Source of the DNA: Trifolium pratense
Taxonomy: Eukaryota > Streptophyta > Magnoliopsida > Fabales > Fabaceae
DNA length: 64,000 nucleotides
Assembly (NCBI RefSeq): GCF_020283565.1
Contig: NC_060059.1
Span: 15,569,501-15,633,500 of the forward strand
Direction of reading: 5' to 3'
The position numbers and the translations under genes were made by a program. Positions within the stretch are counted from its first letter, which is position 1, and the number at the start of each line of letters is the position of its first letter. Under the pieces are notes generated by a model. It was not told the DNA's origin. It saw only the letters and a list, made by a program, of their open reading frames with translations, and ran no database searches. Positions 45,637 to 55,821 of the stretch are shown here, one piece after another.

Positions 45637-47054
45637 TCTATACTATATATAAAGAGAAAGTTTTGGCGTGCACTTTTCATAATACCAACAAGGGTAAATA
45701 GGGTTTTACCCCCTGCAAAATAAGTCAATTTTGCATTACCCCCTGCAAAAAAAAAACTTGGGATTACCCCCTGCAATATGAAGATTCTCTCATTTTACCC
45801 CCTGCTTGACAACTTGGCATAGAATCTTTATTTTTTATGAGGTGGCATGCATATGTGGCATTTATTTATTTTTTATTTTTTTAAATTTGCACATGTCATT
45901 TTTATTATTAAATAAACTAAAAATTTAAAAAATAATAATAAATTCTTTTCTAATTTCCCCTTCATCCCTACCGCGATAACTTTCATCATTCAACAAGAAC
46001 AACAACATCAACACCACCAAGAACAACAACAACATCAACAAAATCATCAACACCACCAAGAACAACAATCCAAAAAGAACCCAATTTTTTTTCTTCCAAA
46101 AATCAATCTCGGTAAACCCATAAACATAATCATAAATTTCTTTTGTTCTTCTATTCTTCATCCCTTTGCAACAACCCAATTTCTTCCTAACCCAAAAACA
46201 TAATTCTTCTTCCCAATTCTTCATCCCATCAATTCAATCCCTAACCCATAAATTCAAAAACCCAGTTTCTGCCTTTATAGGAAATCCGGTTCCTAGTTCC
46301 TGCCTTTGTTCTTCATCAATCATTTGTTTCGACGAATTCGGCGGAGTGATTCGGCGGATTTCTAAGTTTTATTTTAGAGAAAAAGGATTCTGGGATTCTC
46401 AGTTTGTGTTAGAGAAAAAATAATTTTGGGTTTTGAGAAGAAGAATGAGAAGGAGAAAGATTTGTGTTATGTTACAGGAAAAGATTGTGAGTTTTTTTTT
46501 TTTTTTTTTTTTGCGTTAGAAACAATGGATTAACATATCTTTTTGAATTATCATATTTTATTTTTAATAATTTTTTTTTGACACAATATTTTTTATTTTT
46601 TTAAAAACTAATTAAGTGGAATTTTAAATATTTATCACCAATTTATTTAATAATAAAAATGACATGTGCAAATTAAAAAAATAAAAATGAAATAAATGCC
46701 ACATATGCATGCCACCTCATAAAAAATAAAGATTCTATGCCAAGTTGTCAAGTAGGGGGCAAAAAGAGAGAATCTTCATATTGCAGGGGGTAATCCCAAG
46801 TTTTTTTTTGCAGGGGGTAATGCAAAATTGGCTTATTTTGCAGGGGGTAAAACCCTATTTACCCTACCAACAATATCCTTGATTGTTTTTTTAGTAGCAA
46901 CAAAAATCTTTTATTAACAAATAAACTCACCATAAATCTTTTTTTAGTAGCAAATTTTTTTTATTAACAAACTCACCATAACATAAGACATATCTTTTTT
47001 GTAGACATAAGTTAGACACAGGTAGAAGCGGAACGCGCCTGTCTGACCCGCTAA
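45637..47054 (+). mobile_element. Helitron-like element, interrupted by a Mutator-like insertion
   Basis: It begins TCTATACTATATATAAAG and ends with a GC-rich imperfect hairpin (ACAGG...CGCGCCTGT) followed by CTGACCCGCTAA; the TC start and 3'-hairpin-CTRR end are the Helitron signature. Without the nested element the body is about 240 bp and non-coding. The base before the start is T, not the A expected at a Helitron site, so the left edge is less sure than the right. Confidence 0.55.
45691..46865. mobile_element. Mutator-like non-autonomous element nested in the Helitron
   Basis: Long inverted repeats (about 240 bp) start AGGGTAAATAGGGTTTTACC and carry repeated CCCCCTGCAA words. The flanks share ACCAACA (45684-45690 and 46866-46872), 8 bp if the last element base is counted with the flank (TACCAACA). 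The middle (about 45940-46600) is AAC/ATC-rich, with text resembling a plant 5' leader and a gene start; it may be captured host sequence but encodes nothing I recognise. Confidence 0.8.
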
Positions 47055-47175
47055 TCTATATATAAAGAGGATACAAAAACATTTGATGTGGACTTTTCAT
47101 AATACCAACAATATCCTTAAATTTTTTTTAGCAGCAAAAATATTTTATTAACAAACTGACTATAACATAAGACAT
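47055..47175 (+). mobile_element. Second Helitron-like 5' end, head-to-tail with the first
   Basis: It starts TCTATATATAAAGAGG immediately after CTAA of the first element and follows it closely ('cttttcataataccaaca', 'ttattaacaaact', 'cataagacat') until about 47175, where similarity ends. No matching 3' hairpin-CTRR end was found downstream, so it is a truncated copy or a longer element with an unrecognised end. Confidence 0.5.
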
Positions 47176-47451
47176 GTACTCACAGTAACATAACTCAGAC
47201 CAATTTAATTTTTTATATTTTAAGATAAATTTGTAACATTAATAAAGCGTTTTTTTTTTAAAATATTAAAAAATGCACCTAATAAAAAAATTAAAAAGAA
47301 AAAAAACTGTTAGCTTATAATTAGCGACAGTAATAATATGTGTTCTGACGGACGGAGATTTGACGCAATGGAGTTGAAATTAAAAGCGTAAGAAATAAGT
47401 CAGCTTAAAAAGTAAGTTTGTAATACAGTATATATTAATATTAATCTCTCT

Positions 47452-48295
47452 CTTCTTCCCAATTTCACTGCTACTTTATTTTCTCTGTGAAACTTGTTCC
47501 CGCTTTCGTAAGGTTCGTTTTGTTTCATTCATTGTGTGTTTATTTAACAGTAACACTAATATTTTGATCTTGATTTCAGTTCAACTGCTATAAATAAACA
47601 ATGTCTGGTTCAACAAACGGTAACTTTTCTATCCTTCTTTATAATTTTCTTGTTATAACCTGAGAGGTTGCGTATCAGTTTAATCTGATTTGGAGGTCAG
47701 TTCTGACATAAAGTAGTTACAACCCCCTCCCGATAGCAGTTTAATTTACGCTATTTTGTTGCCTTTTAAATTACTGTGAATGGCTTTAACGGTGTAGATT
47801 ATCGACAGGATTGATTCGAGGAGTGTTAGTTTGTGTTTATCTCTGGTGTTTCATGATGTAGAGAATCTTATTTGTGGTATTCAACCATGTGTTGTTATTT
47901 TTTCGGATTAATTAGGAGTGTTTCTTATTCTTCATGTTTAGTTTGTTGAGTCTTTCCTATTGGATTGCATAGGTCAGATATATTACTCAAGTGGAAATCA
48001 ATGCCTTGGTGTTCATGTTGGTTGGGTCTGCTTGAATTTAAGGGCGCCTTCGATTATCTTACATAAGGATTGTATTTTTTATTAGCTAGTTTATGCCATC
48101 CTTCTAATGGTAGTAATAATTAACATCTTTTGGCTATCTTTTCTGCCTTTTTTATTGTCATTATATTATTAAATTTTGTGGTTTTCTAATTGTATCTGAG
48201 AACCAACTCTCTTCCTTCACAGGATCATCAGTTTTTTGTCAGAAGCCTGCTTTTGTAGGTTTTGGCTCTAGTCCTACTCAAACAAGTCCATTTGG
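47452..48295 (+). pseudogene. Truncated sister copy of the NUP98-like gene (5' end only)
   Basis: The leader, first exon (47601-47619, MSGSTN), first intron and start of exon 2 (48223-48295) match 39361-40740. Shared landmarks are 'gctattttgttgcctttta', 'attattaaattttgtggtt' and 'ttccttcacaggatcatcag'. Exon 2 reads SSVFCQKPAFVGFGSSPTQT and then stops matching at 48295, where another repeat begins; no later exons exist. It lacks the hAT MITE and (TA)n of the other copy. A 70-bp antisense SINE fragment lies in the intron at 47672-47740. It encodes at most a short peptide. Confidence 0.85.
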
Positions 48296-48864
48296 TAGGG
48301 CGGGGTGTTCACGGTCGGTTTTTCTCTAAAACTAAACCATATCCATTTATAAACCATTTATTTGGATTAGAATCCATAATCAAATCCACTTTTTATTTAA
48401 AACTGGTTATCAAACCGGTTATAAATCTGATTATGGTTTCATAACCAGTTAAATTTATATATCCACTTTTAAATTGGTTATTTATCAAATTCAGTTTTAA
48501 ATCCAGTTATTTTTTGGTTTAAAATTGATTATTTCTCAGATCTAAATTTAAAGATCAATTTTTTTTAAAAAAAATCTTTATGTGAAAAAAATAAGATTTT
48601 TTTTTTTTTACTTAAACAAATTAAGAAAAAACTTTCTCTTTCAATTTTTAATATAATTCTCTCTATGTTCTTAACAAATATACATATATAAGTAAATAAA
48701 TAAATATGACTATATAATAATAATAATAATAATAAACTGAAGAAACAACAAAGGGAAAAATGCTGAAACGAAAACGGAAGAAAGAAAGACGAAGCTGGTT
48801 CGCCGCCGCGCCACCAGCAACAATCACCGTCGTGTACGTTCATCTCCTTTGGTATGGGTGCACC

Positions 48865-48895
<31 letters not shown>

Positions 48896-49200
48896 ATTTT
48901 GTACTGAGATTGGGGTTGTGATTTTGACAATTAACAGATATTAATTTTTCTTTTTTAACTAAAGAGATGAAATTAGGAACTAGGAAATTGGTTTGAAAAA
49001 ATAAAAAAAACTAGAAATTTGGTTTTGGATATGGATAACCGGTTAAATAATCGGTTTTCATATTTGGATAACCCAACCATATGTAAATGGACTGGTTAAA
49101 TTTCATTTAAGAATTAACCGGATTTTTGGTTTTGGATTTGAATATGGTTGTGGATCTCCATTATAACCGATTATTTTGTGTCCTACTGTTATTCATCCTA
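48296..49200. mobile_element. Repeat element that truncates the sister NUP98 copy
   Basis: It begins TAGGGCGGGGTGTTCACGG and ends near TTATTCATCCTA, possible degenerate hAT-type ends. The outer parts are full of 'aaccggtt' and 'ggttat' words in both orientations. The middle includes a (CT)n run at about 48867-48894 and unrelated low-complexity sequence. No clean target duplication was found, so the limits are approximate. Confidence 0.45.
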
Positions 49201-49204
49201 GTTA

Positions 49205-49335
49205 ATCACTCACTATGAAATAGGGACACTTCTAGGATTAGACGTGTCCCCAGTGTCAGAGACGAGTTGATGTCTGACACCAACATATATGATCATATTG
49301 AATTATGTCATTTCCTCAATTTTTTATCGGTGTCG
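49205..49335. repeat. Second copy of the 'GTGTC' dispersed element
   Basis: A diverged relative of 9968-10130: 'gacgtgtccccagtgtcag', 'tgatgtctgacaccaac', 'gaattatgtcatttcctc' and 'atcggtgtcgatag' appear in the same order. Confidence 0.5.
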
Positions 49336-49873
49336 ATAGGACCGTTCATTATTAACTGAGAACCGAACCGGGGAAATAACCCAACCTTACTATAAGTTCC
49401 CAAATCTAAAATCAAACCAAAATCGAACCCTAATTCTTCAAATCAAACCATCCCGATCTTAGTTTCCGATCTCAGTTTGTGAAGGTAAATAGCATTCGAG
49501 TCTGGGATTTGTTAGGTTTGCAGTTTTGATTCTTGGTTTATGAAGGTAAATAAATAGCATTCGATTCTGTGTTTGTGATTTTTGCTTGTTGTTGCTGTTT
49601 GTTCTTATTCTTTTGTTATTACATGTACGGTAGTTTGATGTTTGTTCTTTTTCCATTCTGGTTTTCAACCAGCACTCTGACGGTAGATTAGCTTGATGTA
49701 GATTTGCAAATACTATTATGTATTCTGGGTTTGTGATTTATGCTAATAGGTCTGATTGTTATTTCAGTTTTGATAACAAAATAGCTCTGATTTTAAGAGT
49801 GAAAATTATATTCTGAACTTATCAAAACTCATGTTTAAGAAACTTTAGATATATGAGTGAAAAAATTATATTC
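49336..49873. other. Intergenic stretch left of the LTR element
   Basis: Contains 'gaaggtaaatag' repeated twice about 55 bp apart (49480-49555), and text like a gene leader. No coding feature was recognised. Confidence 0.35.
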
Positions 49874-50259
49874 TGATAGGACTCGATCTCGATTATTACT
49901 GAACATTGATCAATAAAATAAAACAGTAGAATATAGTAGTGAATAGAAATTCTTATTACTGGAAATAGCTAGAGTTCATGTGGGATCTAGCTCACAATAC
50001 AAACATAAGACTAAAATGAAAGGAAATAAGCTGTAAACGATAAAGGAGGCACTTCGAGAGGCCTTAGCTCTCCTAGGGTAAAATTCACCACTCAAATCAT
50101 GCATAAAAAATAGTGGCAGGAAAACATTCTCCTATTTAATCAATCAGGTCTAGATTTACTTTTTCTTCCCTCGCTGAATAAGGAAACATTCCTATAAGGG
50201 AATGGTTAGCTGTATCATTCTGCCCACGTTTCCTTTTATAAAATCTGTCATAACTATCA
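49874..50259 (-). repeat. 3' LTR (minus orientation)
   Basis: 386 bp, TG...CA in both readings. It differs from the 5' LTR at two positions I could find by eye (ATTATT against ATTACT, and AAACG against AAATG), about 0.5 percent. Confidence 0.93.
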
Positions 50260-50289
50260 ATACCTCCCCCTTCAAAATTCTCCTTGACC

Positions 50290-52185
50290 TCAAGGAGGAA
50301 TCTGGGAAACTCTTCTCATCTTGTCAGCTATCTCCCAAGAGTTTTCAAATTCAGGCAATCCTTCCCATTTGACCAAAACTTCCACTTCTCCTTGGTCATT
50401 CCTTCGAGTATCTAATGCTTCTTCAGGTTCTGGTTCCAGCTGCGACACTTCATTCAAACCAGTTGGTAAAGGTTGGAAATGATTCCTTCTTCCATAGACC
50501 CAATTAAGCAAACAATAGATTGAAAGAGAATTTCTCCAATAGCATTCACAAGCAACTTTAGCCATAAAGACATTGAATTTTCCTAGATCCCATGGTATTA
50601 TCCTCACCGGTGAATTTAATACCACCATTTTCACAATGGCTAAATGAAACAACCCCTCTAGGTAGCAAACACTTAGATTCCAAGTAAACATTAAGAATGT
50701 TGTCAGAAATTTGTCACTTGTAGTGGATTTCATGAACATGGCATGAACAGCTTGCAAGAAATCAAGGAATTTAAGCACAAACTTATCCTTCCAAATTATG
50801 ATTGAAGCTAGTGACCTTGGTACCTCCTTTGAAACCATGACTTGGGTAGTGTTCTTTTAAAATTTCAATATTGAACTGAATATTATTATTTCCAGAAATT
50901 TCTGGAGACAACTCTGATTGCAAAAGTTGACCCCTTCTTGGAATTCAAAGGTAGTGATCAACATGTCCCCTAACCCTCCAATTATCTTTGGGAACTTATA
51001 GTTTTCATGCTTTGAGAGCCTTAAAATATAACAAAGAACAAGTGCATATGCAATGCAGAAAGGCCACTTATCTATTCCATATTCACTTCCCAAAATTGGT
51101 TCCTTCCCAGGGTCCCACTGTTGAAAACTTGTCGAGTCAGCTTCAAACAATCGAATCTGTAGGACAACTTCACTCACTCTGTCTCTAGGTGACCTGCAGT
51201 TGCTCTCTTTCAAAATCACTGAAGCTCGCACATAATCAATCATAGGTCCAGCTAAGAAAATAAAAACCTCCATTGAAGTATCTAAAGGATCAAGGGCATA
51301 TGCTATAGGCTTTTCCAACAACATAAGAAAACCACTTTCTATATCTTCCATGTAACAATTCATTGTATGAATGAATAAGTGTACTGATATTGTTTCTTCT
51401 TTCATATTTCTTCCATTCAAAACAAGAATGATGAACTTCAAAAATTTGGTAGTATTCCTAGGATCCACAAATTCTTTAAGACTACGAATGAATTCAAGCA
51501 GGTTATCAAAGAGAAATTGTTCATGGAGCATAACTTCAACCTCCTTTGTGTACCCTCTTACCAGATCATCGTCTACTTGGATAGTTAGCATAACCATGTA
51601 TTCATACATTCTCTCAGTGTAGTAAGCATTCCCATGTAATTTTCCCCCACCTTGCAGCACCGAATAATCATCATTTGGTGATAAAAGATGAGTCAAAATT
51701 GTCCAACACAAAGCCATACCATTACAATACCTTTTCTCCTGAACACTAATGATATGATAACATTGGACTAGGTCCATGAGATCAAGAGTTTGACCCAACT
51801 CACCTAAAACGAAGCACTGACCTGTTTCTATCCCCTTCAGATTCATATAATCAACTGTACCCACCCCCTCCTTTTTCATAATCCAATTGTTATCATTAAA
51901 TTGAACTAAGCTCAATAACTCTATTCCTGCCCACATTGCTAATTCCTTCAAAATCAAACAAAATTTAATTTGGGTCTGACCCATTATGTTAAAAGAGATA
52001 CCAACCTTGCCAATTGACCCATTTGCCCTTTGATCTTCTTTTCTAATCCAAGTCAAATCAACCGAGTCAAGAGCTAGACCCACCATGTAAGATATCAAAA
52101 CTACCCTTCTCTCTTCAACAAGAGAAAACCTTCCACGTTCTCCATTAAAGAAATCTCTACTCCCATGTCCGGTGGTTCTCGCCAT
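50290..52185 (-). CDS. Unrecognised long ORF ending in a chromodomain, one in-frame stop
   Basis: 442 codons from 52185 to a stop at 50857, then the same frame stays open to 50290 for another 188 codons. It is therefore one reading frame of about 630 codons with a single stop (after IFSSILKF). The first 550 residues match no retroelement domain I know. Near the end, EVEVLVKWEGLPEFENSWE is a chromodomain like those at the C-terminus of chromovirus integrases, followed in another frame by the usual tail text (FPRFLLEVKENFEGGG) running into the polypurine tract. So the 3' end derives from a chromovirus pol gene, and the block before it replaces the pol core. Coding status is uncertain. Confidence 0.55.
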
Positions 52186-52934
52186 GGTGGAACCAACACA
52201 AGTCGATATAAGTCTGGCGGTTTCGGTGGTGGTTTGATAACAATCACCTGCTCTTTTCTTTCTTGAATATCTGTGTTTGCAAAGATTCGTTCATGCAAAT
52301 CGGAGTCCGGCGAAGATCGCTGTGATAGTACTGTCACCGATCGGCCGGTGTCTAGAGGCTTTGACGGAAGTCGTGGCGTTTGACTGCGATGGTGGTTCAA
52401 CTCTGCGTTTGGCGATTTCAGTGGTTTGAGCGGCAGAACTCGCTGCGGTGGTGCCGTCACAGGTCTAGTGGTGTTTTGCCATGTTGGCGGAGGCTGCACC
52501 GCTGATCTATGTACACAATCGTTATCTGCCATCGTACTTAGCACCCTCATTTTCTCGGTCTCAACCTTAACTGTAGTTGCAGACACCTTCATCACTATTG
52601 TTTCCGGCTGAAACTCAGATTTGTTTAGGTGAGTTTCTTCTCTGACGTCGTAGAAATTATGGTTACTACCATCAGTTTGCGGTGGTTGAGGTGAGTCCCA
52701 CGACCACGCACTATTATCGCTCCATTCCTCCTCTTCGTGATAGTGGTGCACTCTTCCCCGTGGTCGCCCACGAAGACGGTTACGACGAGCCCGTTCCTCT
52801 TGAATGAGCTCGCGAAACTGCTCCACCGTGACTGGCGGTCTTGATTGTTGTTCCAACAACATCTGACGAATTTGTTGCAACTTTGTTTCGATGTTTCCCA
52901 ATTTTTGTTCCATTGAATCAAATCTCGCATCCAT
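52101..52934 (-). CDS. Gag-like ORF of the LTR element
   Basis: 277 residues from the ATG at 52934, the first after the primer-binding site. The N-terminus MDARFDSMEQKLGNIETKL predicts a coiled coil, as at the start of many plant gypsy gag proteins. A basic patch RNRLRGRPRGR (about 55-65) and Pro-rich stretches follow. No zinc knuckle (CCHC) is visible. The last 85 bases overlap the next ORF, which lies in the -1 frame, as in retroviral gag-pol layouts; I see no classic slippery heptamer there. The role in packaging is inferred from position only. Confidence 0.6.
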   Translation of the reverse strand: MDARFDSMEQKLGNIETKLQQIRQMLLEQQSRPPVTVEQFRELIQEERARRNRLRGRPRGRVHHYHEEEEWSDNSAWSWDSPQPPQTDGSNHNFYDVREETHLNKSEFQPETIVMKVSATTVKVETEKMRVLSTMADNDCVHRSAVQPPPTWQNTTRPVTAPPQRVLPLKPLKSPNAELNHHRSQTPRLPSKPLDTGRSVTVLSQRSSPDSDLHERIFANTDIQERKEQVIVIKPPPKPPDLYRLVLVPPWREPPDMGVEISLMENVEGFLLLKREG

Positions 52935-52979
52935 CGTTTTCTCTGGTGTGCAGCGCAAACCAAGGCTCTGGATACCAAT

Positions 52980-53365
52980 TGATAGGACTCGATCTCGATT
53001 ACTACTGAACATTGATCAATAAAATAAAACAGTAGAATATAGTAGTGAATAGAAATTCTTATTACTGGAAATAGCTAGAGTTCATGTGGGATCTAGCTCA
53101 CAATACAAACATAAGACTAAAATGAAAGGAAATAAGCTGTAAATGATAAAGGAGGCACTTCGAGAGGCCTTAGCTCTCCTAGGGTAAAATTCACCACTCA
53201 AATCATGCATAAAAAATAGTGGCAGGAAAACATTCTCCTATTTAATCAATCAGGTCTAGATTTACTTTTTCTTCCCTCGCTGAATAAGGAAACATTCCTA
53301 TAAGGGAATGGTTAGCTGTATCATTCTGCCCACGTTTCCTTTTATAAAATCTGTCATAACTATCA
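52980..53365 (-). repeat. 5' LTR (minus orientation)
   Basis: 386 bp, adjoining the primer-binding site at about 52964-52977. A cytosine-rich leader with a coding start follows at 52934. Confidence 0.93.
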
Positions 53366-55073
53366 GATACATTATGTTCTTTATTCTTAATTATATTCTT
53401 GATAACTGAGTTGTAGATACTGAGTTGTTTGTGACTCTATAGGTAGTGCTTGTGATTCATGTTTTTCATATATCCGTGTTTCATAGCTTACTCAACATTG
53501 ACTTGAAAAATGTTAGAGATAAGGAATTTAAATTTGTATTAACACCACATAACATCATAAGGTAAGAGATTGGATATGTATCACATAGAGTATGGATATA
53601 TGCAATATAGATAAAGAGTTAGATGAACAATGATATAAGGTAAGTTATTGTAATCTTAAATTGATATAAGGTAAGTAAAAAGCAATGTAACAATAGGGGT
53701 TTATATAGGGGAAGAGAGATAATAATAATAGTAGTAATAATAATAAAATAATAATAATAATAATAGTCATTAAGGATGTATATTTTGTGAACTAAGAATA
53801 TATGATTAGGTGCAAGGTGAGAATAACCATGTATGTATGATAGTAGCAATGAGGAGATGTGATTCACTATAATAGTATAAGGTGTAGGGATTGGAAGTAC
53901 TTAGTTTAGTGTATGAAAGTTTAAGTTGAACATGAGTGTCTAATATATCTTTAAAGTTTTTGAGCTATAAGCTACAATTTTGTAAACTTCTCAGTTAGAT
54001 CTTGGTCACCACACATATTTTTTCAAAAAACTATTACAATAGAAATATACTATCTTGTATCCAAAAACTATTACCTTCATCTGCTTCTCTGTAAATGGTA
54101 AGGAGATCTGCACGAATGCAACAACAAAATTAGAGCAATTAAAAGAAAGAATCATATTTTGTTGAATCTACGAAAATTCATTTGTTTGATATGTTTCTAT
54201 TTGTAAATCAACAATAGGTAGGAGGTGTTGAATCAACAAGATCAGCCACTGATTGGTTGGTATCTATAGATTGTCTTTAAAATAGAACCTTGCATTTCAA
54301 TTTTTTATGCTTACTTTGCGAGTGGTTTAGAGTGGGTGTTGAATTGAATATTCTTGAGATGCCTTGTCTGATCTTTGATTGTAGAAAGTCCATTAGGGTC
54401 TGTTTAGTTCAGGGGTTTTGGAGCTATGGTTCACTAAGCTAAATAAATTGGGAAAAAGTGTCTGTTAAGTAATAATCCGACACCTTTTTCAAATTTCAAT
54501 CCTATTGAGGATTCCGCCCTCTTGCAGCCTAATGGTCTGATTTGAAATTCGCCGTTCTTTAATTTTGTCATTGGTTAACCGCATGTTCTTGTGGCATGTC
54601 ATTTCATTATTTATTTTCAATGACTAAGCTTGGTCTATCTTTCTCTGTCTTGATCCTAGTTTTAGTTTCATATATTATTACTGTTAGTTGAATTGGGGTA
54701 TAAAAGTGACTGGTCTCTGTCTAGTTCACAACTTTGATATGTTTCGTAATGTTTAATTTCTTTCTTAAAAATAAAATGATCGATTGATATTGGAGTTTCT
54801 ACTTTCTAAAGTTCATGTAGAAGTTGTTTAGAATGTGTTTGCTGTTTGGAAGAAAAAGCTGGACAGCAGATAATTTAGAGTTATATAAAAACCTCCTAAT
54901 TACTGCTGATGTCTTTCAAATCATGCATGCTTTATCCCAACACTCACATCTGACATGTTCTCGGTTTTTGTTAGTTGCTACCGGTGAACGAAACATTTAT
55001 CTTTCGATACAGATAACAACTTTCAAGATTCATACTTGGAGAGAGGAAAAAGGCAATAACGGTATTTAGAAAC
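53366..55073 (+). other. Intergenic and upstream region of the S26 peptidase gene
   Basis: Includes an (AAT)n-like run on the plus strand at about 53718-53766, then AT-rich sequence. The leader of the peptidase gene probably lies in the last few hundred bases; a short ORF at 54824-55069 there has no recognisable domain and is taken as leader sequence. Confidence 0.4.
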
Positions 55074-55821
55074 ATGGGGCCATTGAGGACTGCTATTAAA
55101 GAAGCATGTGAGAAAACAGTCTCAGTTGTAAAGTTCTTATGCGTTTTACATGTTACGAAAAACTACCTGGTTAACCCTGTTATGGTAAGCATGATTTCTC
55201 TTTTAACTTATCACAAATTCGTTTTCATGATTAATAACTAGTCAGTTCCAATTCTGCAGACTTATGGTCCTAGCATGCTTCCTACAATCGATTTGACACC
55301 AAACATCTTTCTTGCTGAAAAGATCTCAACTCGATATGGTAAAGTTGCTCATGGAGATATTGTAGTTCATCGCTCACCTCATAACCCTAGCAAGATCTTC
55401 ACGAAGCGCTTGATTGGATTAGAGGGTGATAGCATTACATATGTTTCTGATCCCGATAACGGTGATGATAAGCTTGAAACAGTTGTGGTATGGTCAATTT
55501 TTTTATTAATAATGGTTTTTTCCATTGCTGAATCATATTGAGATTTGTTTTCTAAGTGCCTTCCTTTTTATAGGTTCCAAAGGGTCACGTTTGGGTACAG
55601 GGCGATAACAAATATAATAGCAACGATTCTAGAAATTTTGGTCCAATTCCTTATGGCCTTATTGAGAGCAAGATATTCTGGAGGGTAAGTTTGTGCATAT
55701 ACTCTGAAGCCACACACACAAGGCTCTAATTCCTTTTTCCCTTCTTTTTCTTCCTAATCTTTTGATGTTTTATCTGAAGGTATGGCCACTTAAAGGTTTT
55801 GGATCGTTCGAGAAAAAATGA
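55074..55821 (+). CDS. Mitochondrial inner membrane protease subunit 1-like (S26 peptidase)
   Basis: A type I signal peptidase family member; IMP1 relatives cleave sorting signals from proteins of the mitochondrial intermembrane space. Exons 55074-55184, 55260-55487, 55574-55684 and 55780-55821 join in frame to 163 residues, the usual length for IMP subunits. The catalytic Ser42 is in GPSMLPT (residues 40-46) and the catalytic Lys86 in FTKRLIGLEGD. The third conserved box VWVQGDNKYNSNDSRNFGPI is intact. A hydrophobic segment around residues 17-34 (VSVVKFLCVLHV) may be the membrane anchor. The start at 55074 (MGPLRTAIKEACEK) gives the family length. IMP1 rather than IMP2 is chosen from overall similarity; this is less certain than the family. 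Confidence 0.92.

Larger units (their letters stand above)
49874..53365 (-). mobile_element. Young non-autonomous Ty3/gypsy-type LTR element with chromodomain
   Basis: LTRs of 386 bp lie at 49874-50259 and 52980-53365, with ends TGATAG...CTATCA and only two differences seen between them. In minus orientation the 5' LTR is followed, after AT, by TGGTATCCAGAGCC, a tRNA-Met-type primer site with one extra base. The 3' LTR is preceded by the purine tract GAAGGGGGAGG. Internal ORFs: a coiled-coil gag-like ORF, then a long unrecognised ORF ending in a chromodomain. Protease, RT, RNase H and the integrase core are absent. The flanks TATTC and GATAC do not match, so the expected 5-bp duplication is lost or was never made. 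It is 3.49 kb, too short for an autonomous element. Confidence 0.92.

Noticed and set aside
45925..46224. Minus-strand ORF with a Leu/Val-rich run
   Set aside because: It is the reverse of an AAC/ATC-rich low-complexity stretch inside the Mutator-like element.
50988..52611. Plus-strand ORFs at 50988-51188, 51371-51622 and 52426-52611
   Set aside because: They are antisense shadows of the LTR element's minus-strand ORFs.
49874..53365. Reading the LTR element as an autonomous Ty3/gypsy retrotransposon
   Set aside because: No protease, RT, RNase H or integrase core motif is found in any frame, and the internal region is only about 2.7 kb.
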